From Portulaca oleracea (lineage: Eukaryota > Streptophyta > Magnoliopsida > Caryophyllales > Portulacaceae), in contig CM055870.1 in assembly GCA_029582165.1 (NCBI GenBank), positions 13,808,832 through 13,872,831 of the forward strand: a stretch of 64,000 nucleotides of DNA, written 5' to 3'. Made by a program: the position numbers and the translations under genes. Of this stretch, positions 44,427 through 55,930 are shown one piece after another. Under the pieces are notes generated by a model. That model saw nothing but the letters and a program-made list of their open reading frames with translations. It was not told where the DNA came from and ran no database searches. Numbering within the stretch: position 1 is the stretch's first letter; each line of letters opens with the position of its first letter.

Positions 44427-44575
44427 CTCTTTTTTTTCTTTTTTTTTGTTTTTTTTTTGTTTTTTTGTTTTTTTTACGATATTCAAGTTTTTGTGCTACA
44501 TTTTTCTAACATAATCAAGAAAGCAATTAAACTATTTACACACAAACCAATAACCTAATCTACCAAATAACGCCA

Positions 44576-44593
44576 TCCCCGGCAACGGCGCCA
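44576..44593 (-). other. Primer-binding site of the outer element (tRNA-Asp type)
   Basis: The minus strand reads TGGCGCCGTTGCCGGGGA, one base inside the 5' LTR end. It is the common tRNA-Asp-type primer site of gypsy-group elements. It fixes the orientation of the outer element as minus. Confidence 0.85.
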
Positions 44594-44594
44594 T

Positions 44595-45983
44595 TGTTCG
44601 GTTGTAATTTTTGTGGTTTTATAAGTTAGGGATGTCGGTCTCAGGGATGGGTGTGAAGCTTGATTAGGGTAATCGGTTTGTGGAAAGGGGTTTTTCTCAA
44701 GTGCGGAAAGCGATAAATTATGTAAAGAAAGCATTTAAATCTAACCTAGACATGATAATAATAAAGAAAGCAATTAAAAGAAAGCAATAAAGAAAGCACT
44801 TAAAGATGAAAGCAATTAAAAGGCATGAATGAAGACAATGAATGAACAATGAAATTGGGAACGAGAAATTATACCTTTGATGACTAATCTTCAATAAACC
44901 TTCAATCTACACTTGAATTTCCCCCGAACAAACAAGAAATTGTGGTTTGGATTACCAAGAATCCCCCAAATTCTCACTAGTAAGTAGAATTGGAGTTCCT
45001 TGACCCTCCTCCCCACTAAAAATGAAGTTGATTGTGGCTAACACTATAAAGCTTGGAAAACAAGTCAACAATGGAAATTAGAGAGAGAGAGAGAGAGAGA
45101 GAAGAGAGAGAAAGCTTGTAAAACTTCAATGGAAACTTGCTTGAATTGAGAAAGCTTGAGAAAGTTTGAATACAAATGCTAGAAATCAATGAAAGCTTGA
45201 AGAACAATGAAGAACAATTGAAAACTTGAAGAACAATTAAAGAGAGATTAAAGCAAATAAAGGAAAGCAATTAAATCTAATTCTACTCCTAAACTACCTA
45301 GGCTAATTGATAATTTTAGATTAATACAAGTGGGTATTTATAGAAGAAGGAAAAATACAACCCAAAACCCTAGAAATAATTCTCAGCACGCGCAGCAATT
45401 TCTCCGCAGACAGTGTGGCTCGGGCGAGCCACCCCCTGGCTTGGACGAGCCAGCGTTCTGGCTGGTGTCTTTGTTGCCTCAGAAGCCTGGCTCGGGCGAG
45501 CCAGCAGATGGCTCGGGCGAGCCAGCGTTCTGGGCAGCTTTTCCCTGCCGACTTCAAACGCGCATAACTTCTTCATCCGAACTCCGTTTTAGGCCGTAAG
45601 ATATCGATGGAAAACTCTCGATGTATACTTTAAGCTCCCAAAATTTCAGACCTATCGGAGTTGTAACGAAGGAGTTATGACCCAAAGGGTGAAGGCACAC
45701 GTATTTCAAACCTTTGAGTTTGTACCGTTCCCCTGTTTTGCGCCAATCTTGATATGGAATTTCCGACTTCGGTTTCGCCTCGGCTCTCGGCTTGGGTTGA
45801 CTTGGTTTGACTCGGGAAATAGCTCGGGATTCCCTAAAAACCTTCAATTAAGCCCAAACTTCTTCTAACTCCTTATTTTCCTACAAAACACCAAATCATT
45901 TTATCTAATATATAAATAGGGGTTAAAACAAGCAAATATACCCTATAAAAGAGAAGAAATTCGGCTCGGAACGAGGCCGAACA
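44595..45983 (-). repeat. 5' LTR of the outer element
   Basis: This 1389-bp copy matches 18790-20196. The left edge starts TGTTCGG and the right edge ends CCGAACA. The TATA box is at 45342-45335 on the minus strand. Confidence 0.9.
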
Positions 45984-45988
45984 TTTTG

Positions 45989-46238
45989 TGAGGTGTTTGA
46001 CTTTTGGTTGTTTTGTTAGTTGTTTCTCTTAGCTGTTTATATTAGTTGTTTCTGTGAAAAATGTTTTATAGAATAAACGATTTGTAACAAGAAACAAAAA
46101 TCTTAAATTCTAATTATGTCCTTAGTTTTCATTTTTAGTGTTTATATGAACATTATGATTTTTTTAAATTTATTCTTAGTTTCTTTCCTCCTTATTTGTG
46201 TCACCATTAAATAACCACTAAAGACAACACTTCTAATA
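45989..46238. other. Sequence right of the nested LTR block
   Basis: TTG-rich sequence continuing the pre-insertion host site, then AT-rich DNA. No gene. Confidence 0.4.
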
Positions 46239-46487
46239 CTCCCTCCGCTCTATATTAATTGTCGTATTTAAAAATTGTGCAATCAAATTTCAAAAATTTT
46301 GACCATAAATTTCTAAAGATATACAATGAGTTGCTATATAAAATTACCAAAATCAGATTCGTAACGAAAAATACTATCGTAAAAGTATAATATTACAATT
46401 GTTATTACGTAAGAAATTACCAATCAAAAAGTGACATTGGAGACCGTAACAGTCAAATTTATGACAATTAATGTGGAGCTGAGGGAG
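46239..46487. mobile_element. Stowaway MITE, copy 2
   Basis: Ends CTCCCTCCGCTCTATATTAA and the complement TTAATGTGGAGCTGAGGGAG, flanked by TA. The body is closely similar to 9666-9922. Confidence 0.88.
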
Positions 46488-46674
46488 TAGTAGGCTAATA
46501 CTCGTTCCATTCCTAAATAATTGTCATTTGAAAGGTTTGAGTGAACATTATGAAAATGATAGTTAATGGAGACATTGATAAACAATATCCCTACTTTTAA
46601 CTAAGTACTTTATTGTAAATGATAAAACCAAGGGTAAATATAACAAGAATTAATTAATATTCCATTGGAAAATA

Positions 46675-46877
46675 CTCCCTCCATTCCATATTAATTGTCC
46701 CGACACGTCATTAATTTCTTAACATACAATGTTCTAATATATGAAATTACCATCATTAGATTTATAACGAAAAATATTATGATAAGAATATAGTTTTGTA
46801 ATTTTCTGATAAAATATATTATAAGAAACTCTTAGTCAAAGACGACATTTTAGACAATTAATATGGAACGAAGGGAG
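46675..46877. mobile_element. Stowaway MITE, copy 3
   Basis: Ends CTCCCTCCATTCCATATTAA and the complement TTAATATGGAACGAAGGGAG, flanked by TA. It is shorter than copies 1 and 2. A single Stowaway-like head also lies at ~46500 without a partner. Confidence 0.85.
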
Positions 46878-46879
46878 TA

Positions 46880-47332
46880 TTATGGAAAAGAAAATAATAC
46901 GTGTCTCGACTCAAAATGATTAATAACGATCTTGAATTGCCTATAATTTTTGTTTTAATGATTTTAGGCAATATTTTTTACTAATTACACATATTTATAA
47001 ATAATAAGAGCTTAACATTTATAGGATCCGTCAAAAAATATAAATGATAACCTACTCATATCAACCATAATAGAGAATGAACATTTTATGCATAACATTA
47101 ATTAGGCAACATTTTCTTAAGTAAGCTTACAACTTTTTGATACCAATTTACTTTTACAATATAATAGGATATTTTATAAGTTATTAGTAAAAATTACAAC
47201 TACTAAATAAAATTTGCATGCAATTAACCCTAAAAATGTTGGTTGTAAAACATTGATATTTAAAGTAATTTTATCAAACTTTTGGGAAAATATGATAATT
47301 TAGTTCCACCGAAAAGTCAACAACTCAAATAG
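46880..47332. other. AT-rich sequence before the Copia element
   Basis: No gene or repeat boundary seen. Confidence 0.45.
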
Positions 47333-47566
47333 TGTTGGCGGTAGGATATTTTAGGTTATTTTGTTAGGTAGTTAGGATCTTTAGTTTTTAGTTAGCTGAT
47401 TCTTTTTCTCTCTCTCTTTCTTTGTTCTTGTTCCCTATACATAGGGATCATTTCTCACTTTGTAAATCATAGAGAAAGGTTCTAAATATTCTAAGCAATA
47501 CATTCTATTCATAGCTTAGTTTTCTCCTATCAATGAGACTGTCAAACGAAGATGAAGAATTTGACA
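47333..47566 (+). repeat. 5' LTR of the Copia element
   Basis: Matches 52436-52671 over its length. The primer-binding site follows immediately. Confidence 0.92.
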
Positions 47567-47578
47567 TGGTATCAAAGC
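47567..47578 (+). other. Primer-binding site of the Copia element
   Basis: TGGTATCAAAGC directly after the LTR, one base from the usual initiator-Met tRNA site TGGTATCAGAGC. Confidence 0.85.
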
Positions 47579-49415
47579 CTTCCAATTGGATTTTCTCTTC
47601 ATTGTTAGCTCGATCACTAATTATGTGATCATCTGGTGATATCTTTCTCTTTTCATCTTCTTTTGTTTTTCTCGTGTCTAGCTTCTTGTTTTTCTTTCCT
47701 TTTTCCAACCTTTCTTTTCTATCATGGGTGAGGAAAAAGTTATGGTTCCAGTAACAGTTGGTCCTGATCACCCTTTGTACCTTCATCATCCAGATAATCC
47801 CAGCTTTAGACTGACTAATGAACCTTTAACTGGCTTGAATTATAGGCAATGGAGTAGATCATGTGAAGTTTCTTAGAAAGCCAAGAACAAAGTAACCTTC
47901 ATAGAAGGGAAAGTTGAAAAACCTGCTGCTAATTCTCCTCTTTTACCTTTTTGGGAAAGATGTAATAGCATGCTTATTTCTTGGCTCCTTCGTTCTGTCA
48001 CAAAAGATATTGCATCAAGCATCCTTTATACTGAAACTGCAGCAGAAATTCTGAGTGATATAAAAGAAAGATTCAGTTACAACCAAGGTGCCAAAATCTA
48101 TCAACTACAACATGATATGAGTAACCTTAGTCAGGGAAATCTATCTATCTCTAGTTATTACACCAAATGCAAACAAATTTGGGATGAACATGTGATGCTT
48201 ATTACCGCTTGTAATTGTGAATCAGATTGTTCTGCATCTAAACTCATAGCTAGATAACATTTGTTTCAATTTCTAATGGGATTGAATGAGCAGTACAAAA
48301 CTGTGAGGGGTAGCATTCTTATTATAACACCTTTGCCAAGTGTTAATCAAGCTTATAGCATTATTCTTCAAGAGGAACAACAACAAAGCATGAAGAAGCC
48401 ATCATTCCCTGAAGAAGGTTCTATGGTGTTTAATGTGTCTAGAAATCAAAATCCCAAGAATTCTCATAATCAGTATGATTATCAACCTCAATATCCTGGT
48501 TATGCTCCTCAGGGTATCAGGATATCCTGCTTCCATGCCTAATGGATATCCTGCTTATCCACCAGCTCAATATGCACCTAGGATAACTAACAACAACTCC
48601 AATTCTCACGCTAATAAAAACAAAAGACCCTATTGCTATTATTGCAAGAAACCAAGCCATCCTGCTGAGAAATGTTTGAAGTTAGCCAAGAAACAAGCTG
48701 AGAGATCTCATAAAGTTTTTGCCAATGTGCAAGTTAATTCTAAAACTGCACCTGCTTCATCTGATACTCAAGAAATGTCCAGACACACTCTGAGCAATGA
48801 AGAATATACAAAGCTGATGCAACTTCTTGGCAAGCAGAATGTACATATCTCTGATCAAATAGACCCACAACATTCAGCTTTTTTGGAAGGTAAATCTTTC
48901 TGTTTAGTGTTTGATAACCAAACTGTTCAATGGGCGATTGATAGTGGTACAACTGATCATATAACTCCTCATTTGCATCTTTTCTCTTTTTATACACCTA
49001 TTATTACTTCTTGTTTCATTACATTACCTAATGGTGATCAAGTACCTGTCAAGAATGTGGGAAATGTGATTCTTCAATCTAGGACTATCCTTCAAAATGT
49101 CTTACATGTACCCACTTTTCATTTTAATTTGATTTCTTCCTATAAATTGACTAAAGATCTTAGAGCAAACTTAGTTTTTACTCCTGGAAACTGTTACATC
49201 CAAGACCCTATGAAGACTCAACACCTAACCCTTGGTAGACAGCAAGGAGGACTTTACTTGGCCAATAATCCCACTAAAATCAAGATTACATCTGAAAATC
49301 AAGAAAATGGTAGTGTTCTCCTCTCTACATCAGAAATTTGGCACTACAGACTAGGACACCCTTCTTCTGAGTATCTCACAAGGATTCCTGGGCCATAAAA
49401 AGTACCGGTTATTAA

Positions 49416-49533
49416 TCTCAAAAAAAAGAATTCTATTATGTATCACAATTATGTATTATTAATTCAAAATCATATCAAGCAACACTTAAGTATTTGTTAA
49501 TTGATCACGGCGCAACGCGCGAGTATTTGCTAG
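49416..49533 (+). mobile_element. 118-bp non-autonomous Helitron
   Basis: The insert begins TCTC after an A and ends CTAG before a T, the Helitron A^T target rule. Just before the end is the hairpin-forming GGCGCAACGCGCGAGTATTTG. Removing exactly these 118 bases rejoins the Copia frame as ..VPVIN-TPNTSVCQIC.., and 118 = 3x39+1 explains the frame change observed across it. Confidence 0.82.
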
Positions 49534-51435
49534 TACTCCTAACACATCAGTTTGCCAGATTTGTCCTCAAGCAAAGCAACACAAGTCTCCCTTTCCTTCC
49601 AGCACTAGTAGAGTTGTTAATAAATTTGAATTATTCCATGTAGATATCTGGGGACCCTTTAGAGTTCACACCTATGATGGTTTTCATTCTTTTTTTACCA
49701 TTGTTGATGATTGTACTCGAACCACATGGATATACTTGTTATCTAGTAAAACTAATGTTTTTCCTATGCTTGAGAATTTTATTTCTTTTGTCACAAAACA
49801 ATTTGGTGTTGTTGTCAAAACTATCAGATCTGATAATGGAAAGGAATTTTGTGACACTCATGCTAATTCTTACTATACTTCAAAGGGTATTTTAAATCAA
49901 ACTTCATGTGTTGAAATACAACAACAAAATGGAATTGTGGAAAGAAAACTCAAACACATTTTACGGGTTGCTAGATCTTTTTTAATTCAAGCAAAACTTC
50001 CTTTAAAATTTTGGGGTGATTGTGTTCTGACTGCTACCTATTTGATCAATAGGATCCCCAATCCTGCTATCAATTTCAAAATCCCTTATAAAATGCTCTA
50101 CAATTCTGCTCCTGATTATAGTCATTTGAGAATCTTTGGTTGCCTTTGTTTTGCTTCTACCTTGAATGTCAACAGACATAAATTTGACCCAAGAGCACAT
50201 CCTTGTGTTTTTCTGGGATATTCCTTCAATAAGAAAGGTTGCCAACTATATAAAAGGATTATATTTAGTAGGGATGTGAAATTTTATGAAGAACATTTCC
50301 CATACCATGATGCTTCTGATACTAATGATGTTGTGTTGCCTGACTCTATATTTTTATCAAATGTTGCTGAAAATTTTATTAAGGTCGGGGATAATTATAA
50401 GAAGGAGAATTCAGTGCAAAGTTCTATGAACCAACAGCAACAAGATTTGTCTATTGCAGATGGAAGTCCTCTCATAAAGTCTCACTCCCCACCTCCAGTA
50501 GATATTGTTATCCCAACAAGAAAATCTGCAAGGGCCATCAAGCAGCCCCACATATTTGAAACATTATGATACACAACAACCTAAAATTGGTAATATTGTT
50601 TAGTTCACTGCTCTTACTACCTCCCAACAACAGCAAATCACTCAGCTTGATTATTTGGAAGAACCTAAATCCTACAAACAGGCTGCTGCTCACCAAGAAT
50701 AGGTAAATGTTATGAAAAGGGAAATAGAAGCCCTCCTCATCAATAACACATGGACTGAGCTGCCATTAGTTCAAAATGGGTGTATAAAATCAAGCTAAGA
50801 TCTGATGGTTCTTTGGAAAGATATAAGGCTAGGTTGGTTATCAGAGGGAATACTCAAAAGGGGGGGCTTGACTATAATGAAACATTTAGTCCAATGGTTA
50901 AAATAACTACAATTAGAGCAATCATTGCCTTGGCAGCAGCAAGAAATTGGTCCCTCTATCAACTTGATGTAGATAATGCTTTCCTACATGGTGATTTACA
51001 TGAGGAAGTATAGATGAAAATGCCTGAAGGAATTCATAATCCTCAAAACAAAGTTTGCAAACTTCAAAAGTCAATATATGGCCTGAAACAGGCTTCCAGA
51101 CAGTGGTATCCTAAACTGGCACATTTCTTGAAAGAACAAGGATATAATCAATCTAAAAATGATTACAGTTTGTTTACTAAGAAAACTTCTAACGATTTAA
51201 CTATTGTGGCTGTTTATGTTGATGATGTTTTACTTACAGGATCATCTATTGTTAAGATTGACAGACTCAATGATCAACTAAATACTGCTTTTGGGATTAA
51301 AGATCTTGGGCTTCTCAATTACTTCCTTGGCCTTGAAGTCTCTTATTTGCCCCAAGGGATCAGCCTAACTCAAAGAAAGTTCGCACAAGGCCTACTCAAA
51401 GATTCTGGCCATCTCAACTCTAAACCTACTGCCTC

Positions 51436-51693
51436 TAGCGCTGGCAAAAAATCATATTCGGATAAATTCGGGTCGGACAAATTCGGACAATGTCAAAATT
51501 CGAACGAGAAATTCATGCCCTGACCCGGTTTTATGTTCGAATATTCTGACAATTCTGACGAAGCTAAAATCGGGTTCGGACAATAGAAAAAAAGGAGATT
51601 TTATGTTCGAATATTCGGTCAATATCAAAATTCGGACGAATAATCTATGTTCAGACCCGGTTTTTCCGGGTCGGACATATTTTTTTCAGCTCT
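51436..51693. mobile_element. hAT-type MITE inside the Copia RT/RNase H region
   Basis: The left end TAGCGCTGGCAAAAAAT matches the right end, which reads back as AGAGCTGAAAAAAAT. The flanking 8-mers ACTGCCTC and ACTTCCTC match at 7 of 8. The interior has the TTCGGGTCGGACAAATTCGG words of the MITE at 2654-3109, which is the same family. Confidence 0.72.
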
Positions 51694-52427
51694 ACTTCCT
51701 CTCCATTTAAATTGCAAATTACATTGTGGTTCTGGAACTCTTTTAACAAACCCTAGTATTTACAGGACTTTCATTGGCAAACTTAATTTCCTTTCTAATA
51801 CACGTCCTGACATGTCTTTTGCAGTTCAAACACTTAGTCAATTCATGCAAACTCCCAGGACATCTCATATGGATGCTTTGGATCATCTCATAAGATATGT
51901 AGCTAGTACATCAGGACAAGGGATTTTGCTCAAAGGGACTGACCACCTACAACTTACGGCCTTTTCTGATTCAGATTGGGCAACCTGTCCAATATCTAGG
52001 AGATCAGTTACCGGTTATATAATTATGATGGATAAATCCCCTATAAGCTGGAAATCTAAGAAACAATCTATAGTGGCAAGATCTTCACCTGAGGCCGAAT
52101 ATAGAGCAATGACTCAAGCTGATGTAGAAATAACTTGGTTGAACAGCCTTTCGAGAGAGCTCGGTGTTCCTATTACTAGACCTGTTCTCCTCCATTGTGA
52201 CAACCAGTCTTCATTACACAAAGCCAGGAATCATGTCTTTCACGAAAGGACAAAACACATTGAGGTGGATTGTCATTTTACTCGAGACAAGGTCATGGAA
52301 GGCTTATTGCAACTGAGCTATCTTCCTACTCAGTCTCAACTTGCGGATGTTCTTACTAAAATCCTTCCCTCAATCAACATTGGCATCTTTTAAACAAGCT
52401 TGGCATGCTTCCTCACCATCCAAGCTT

Positions 52428-52435
52428 GAGGGGGG
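52428..52435 (+). other. Polypurine tract of the Copia element
   Basis: GAGGGGGG immediately before the 3' LTR, in the typical TTGAGGGGGG context. Confidence 0.85.
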
Positions 52436-52671
52436 TGTTGGCAGGTAGGATATTTTAGGTTGTTTTGTTAGGTGGTTAGGATCTTTAGTTTTTAGTTAGC
52501 TGATTCTTTTTCTCTGTCTCTTTCTTTGTTCTTGTTCCCTATATAAAGGGATCATTTCTGACTTTGTAAATCAGAGAGAAAAGTTCTAAATATTCTAAGC
52601 AATACATTCTATTCATAGCTTAGTTTTCTCCTATCAATGAGATTGTCAAACTGAAGATGGAGAAACTGACA
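52436..52671 (+). repeat. 3' LTR of the Copia element
   Basis: Begins TGTTGGCAGG and ends AACTGACA. Closely similar to the 5' LTR. Confidence 0.92.
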
Positions 52672-53328
52672 AATAATCAACCCCAAAAAACTGCTCTCAG
52701 TAAAATGACTTTGGGGTAAAAAAGCTAGTTTAAAAAGTCATCCCACCAAACACTGTACCACAAGCTTTTCGACCAGTCAAACAACTAAAATCCCTCAAAA
52801 AGTCATTTTAAAACAAAACGCCAATGAAAAAGTCAATTACCAAACATCTCCTATGTTATTGTACTCTAGATTTTTCTTGTGCTTCTCTCGTTAAGGGCAT
52901 TAATAATAGCTGAGCTCTAGTCTTTACTTGAATTATTATTCAATTTATCTCGCTCAACTCGAATTTGTACATTTTTCCATATTTTCTAACACTCAATGTT
53001 TCAACTTTTATATAACTTTATCTAATTTTACTTTATCTACGCTTATCTTACTTTTGAAAATAATTTATTATTCAATTTATCCAACTCAACCCAAATTTGT
53101 GCATTTTTCCATATTATATTGTTTCAACTTTTATATAAACTAATCTAATTTTACTTTACCAGCCTAATCTTTATCTGCTCTTATCCACTAAAAAAGGAAA
53201 TGATGTGAGTTACTCACGTGGGCTTTGCTCTTTATCGCCCCCTTTTCGCTGGCGTCGTCTCATTTTTGTCATAAAATTTCCTAAATTGTTCCCCATGCAC
53301 CCCTCTCACTCTTCCTCTCAATCTCAAA

Positions 53329-53331
<3 letters not shown>

Positions 53332-53360
<29 letters not shown>
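53332..53360. repeat. (CT)n microsatellite
   Basis: About 14 CT units in uninterrupted succession. Confidence 0.92.
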
Positions 53361-53364
<4 letters not shown>

Positions 53365-53522
53365 CAATACTCTTACCTTAAAATCTCTTCAAAATGCTAA
53401 TAGAAGATCATCTAACAAAGAAGAGATAATTTTGTTTTCTAAATTGTTGGATAAAAAATCGGCCAATAATATAATGAACTTCTGTCGGGTTTGAAACGCC
53501 TCCATATGGTGTTTGAACTTTA

Positions 53523-53584
53523 GCAGAAACGCGTCATTATGGCGTCCGGGCCTTGGCCGAGACGTCGTAATGGGGCGTTTCTGC
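53523..53584. repeat. 62-bp GC-rich hairpin
   Basis: The left arm GCAGAAACGCGTCATTATGG is largely complementary to the right arm GTCGTAATGGGGCGTTTCTGC, around the loop CGGGCCTTGGCC. Confidence 0.6.
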
Positions 53585-53771
53585 CATATTTTAATTTTGG
53601 GTACTATATCATTTTTTTCACTTTTTTCTCTTACTCTTATTTATGGTGAAAATCATGGATACTTCTTTGACTAGAGTAATGAATGTAGGAGTAGATATGT
53701 GCCTATAACACAATGCAACAATGCACACTAGTTTGAAAGATAAGAAATATTTTTCTTACTTATTAATGAGA

Positions 53772-53805
53772 CTAGTCCTTATACCCGTGCGTTGCACGGG
53801 ACAAA
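53772..53805 (-). mobile_element. Helitron 3' end (minus orientation)
   Basis: On the minus strand CCCGTGCAACGCACGGG forms a 7-bp stem. It is followed by TATAAGGA and terminal CTAG, next to a T. This is the standard Helitron 3' terminus. The element extends to the right, but I could not locate its 5' TC end in the AT-rich sequence. Confidence 0.65.
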
Positions 53806-55849
53806 ATTAAATCACATATATTATTGAAAATGTTATGTAGGCTATCAATAATGATTATTACTTTGTCAATATAATTTTCTAATAATTTTAGGAAAAGACA
53901 ATGTTTCAATTCAAAATATGTAAGTGTACTTAAACAGTTAAACATAATCATTATAATCGTCTTCACTAATATCATAATCTTCCCATCGAATACAATGTCC
54001 AAACAATACAACATTTTTTTATAACACAATATAATATTGATTTTATATAACCGAAATGTAACCGTGATTTTTATATTTTGTATAATAAAAATGAATAAAT
54101 ATACAACATTTTTATATCTTTGATACTGATCTCCATATGGTACATTTCTTTAGAGTTCAATTCAAAATACATTAACAATTCATTTTTTTCTGTGTTACAA
54201 CCATTTATTTAAATGGATCTTTTTGTTCATATATATGTAATAACAAAAAAAAAAGTGTTGGTGATGATAGACAAATATTAAATACATGATATAGTGATGA
54301 TAATAATAAATTAATTATAATATTTTTATATGGTTAATATAGGAGTACTGAAGATTAAACAATGAGAAGATAATTGAATAGTAATCTATCTGAAATTTGT
54401 TCTATTTTCTAACATTGAATATCAGTATCACTCACGTTCAGTGACTTTTGTATAATTAAAAAAATTACGATAATTATATTATATAAATAGAAAAATTTTA
54501 ATATAATTAAACAATGAGAAGATTGAAAAATATAATGTGGATCTTCAAAACTTTTCAAAATTAATCTATTTTTTTTTTACAAAAAACATTTTACAAATGA
54601 ATTGTAAAACTCATTAGTCATTTCATACCAAAATAATTAGACTTTTTAACTGTGAAAAAGTATAAGTTAAAATGTAATTGAAATTCAATTTGAGATTAAC
54701 TTTGTTTTCTAGAATCAAAATTATATATTTCATGAAAAAAAAGCACATCACGTTTCTATATTTTTTTTTTCTTGATTATGCTCATCAGTATTTTGTGCCA
54801 TGTACATATATATTACATGAGCTTTACAATTATTTTAATTCACCAAACAACTAAAATAATCTAAAGGCACAACATGAACTCTAAGTTAAACTATCTAACA
54901 TGTAGGAACATTTGAATAAATAATATATTACACTTGAGATTTAAACGCGTAAAATCAGCTTAAAGAAATTACGTAATATTTAAAGCAAATTAGAATAATG
55001 GTTGTATCTCCTACCATGGAGTGCCAAACCCCAACTACATTACAAAACTTTTTATCTCAAAATGTATCATATCTTTATTAGCATGTGAATAGTAAACCAC
55101 ATTACAAACATTTTATTAATTTGAATCGAATAAAGTATGTAAATATACCTTTTCATAGGTGAACCTCATATCTTTACTTAAAAATATATCATCCTTCACA
55201 TTGTAGAATTTCTATAATCTCGAGACTTTTGCCTTGATTTTCAATCATCTCTTTCAAGTGAGTTAATGTAGAAATGACTAAAACATTATGATTGTGATAG
55301 AGTGGTTGACACTTTTGAAATTGTGGTAATCACTATCACTATTTATCCAGAAAGATGAATGGTTGATACACAACCTCACCATGGTTTTTATAGGAACATT
55401 GTAGAATATATATTTTTTAAATTATATGATTAATTGAAAATTAAATGTGAATTCCACCGTTACAAAGGCTATTATGGTTGTTGAATATTTTTTTGAATTG
55501 TATAATTAAAACAAAAGAAAGGTGATGCAATATTGTATTCATGATTGACTAAAAACGTATGAATTAAAGATAAGGTTTGGCTGTTACTAACCAATTGAAG
55601 AGGGCTCAACGTATACCAATGGCTATTTGCTTCTTTTTTTTTTATTTGCAATTAATAATTAATAATCACTTAAAATGAGTTTAATGTTAAGCATTGGTCA
55701 GCAACTACCAATGGCTTAAAATGGGATTAATGTTAAGATTTTGAATGGTTCTTTTAAAAAAACAAATAAAAAATATGTTTTGGATGAACCTAAAATTCCA
55801 AGAATACCCCTATAAAATCACACAAATTACAACCTTATTCTTTGTACCC

Positions 55850-55851
<2 letters not shown>
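53806..55851. other. Very AT-rich tract, partly Helitron body
   Basis: No coding frame of note. Part of it presumably belongs to the Helitron that ends at 53772. Confidence 0.4.
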
Positions 55852-55912
<61 letters not shown>

Positions 55913-55930
55913 TGCGCGTGTGTGTGTGTG
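55852..55930. repeat. (AT)n then (GT)n compound microsatellite
   Basis: About 29 AT units, then GCGTGCGCGTGTGTGTGTG. It is preceded by ~100 bp similar to the sequence upstream of the AT run at 56824. Confidence 0.95.

Larger units (their letters stand above)
18790..45983 (-). mobile_element. Outer non-autonomous LTR retrotransposon, split by the Tat element
   Basis: Two ~1.4 kb direct repeats (18790-20196 and 44595-45983) are flanked by the same 5-mer TTTTG (18785-18789 and 45984-45988). The LTRs run TGTTCGG..CCGAACA when read on the minus strand. A primer-binding site follows the right-hand LTR on the minus strand, so the element is minus-oriented. Without the nested insertion it is ~6.3 kb. 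It carries only a gag-like frame and no visible pol, so it would depend on enzymes from another element. The tRNA-Asp-type primer site is common in Athila and some other gypsy groups. The lineage is not certain. Confidence 0.88.
47724..52393 (+). pseudogene. Copia gag-pol, several stops and frameshifts
   Basis: Gag opens at the ATG at 47724 and has in-frame stops at 47874 and 48255, then a frameshift near 48520. A zinc knuckle CYYCKKPSHPAEKC follows near 48640. The protease has the active-site IDSGTTDHI near 48940. The pre-integrase motif WHYRLGHPSS is near 49340. The integrase core is read from 49535, with HVDIWGPF, RSDNGKEF and the Glu in NGIVERKLKHIL. The RT starts near 50700. It has VYVDDVLLTG at about 51212-51240 and a TAG at 51011 between [10 protein letters not shown] and MKMPEG. 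RNase H ends at 52393 with ADVLTK. All domains are present but none could be translated without repair, so this copy is dead. Confidence 0.9.
47333..52671 (+). mobile_element. Ty1/copia retrotransposon, complete ends, degenerate coding region
   Basis: LTRs of 234 and 236 bp (47333-47566 and 52436-52671) begin TGTTGGC and end in CA. The flanking 5-mers are AATAG and AATAA, a target duplication with one change. The gene order is gag, protease, integrase, RT, RNase H, which is the copia order. The element is interrupted by a 118-bp Helitron in the pre-integrase region and by a hAT-type MITE between RT and RNase H. Confidence 0.93.
52672..53771. other. Intergenic sequence right of the Copia element
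   Basis: No gene. It contains MITE-like AAAAAGTCATTTTAAAAC words near 52700-52860, a CT microsatellite and a GC-rich hairpin. Confidence 0.45.

Noticed and set aside
44433..44486. Poly-Lys N-terminal extension of the outer gag-like frame
   Set aside because: It derives from a run of A with C interruptions. The capsid-like similarity starts after the Met at 44426.
44576..44593. tRNA-like sequence
   Set aside because: Only 18 nt complementary to a tRNA 3' end and adjacent to an LTR: it is a primer-binding site, not a tRNA gene. The same applies to 22391, 47567 and 58329.
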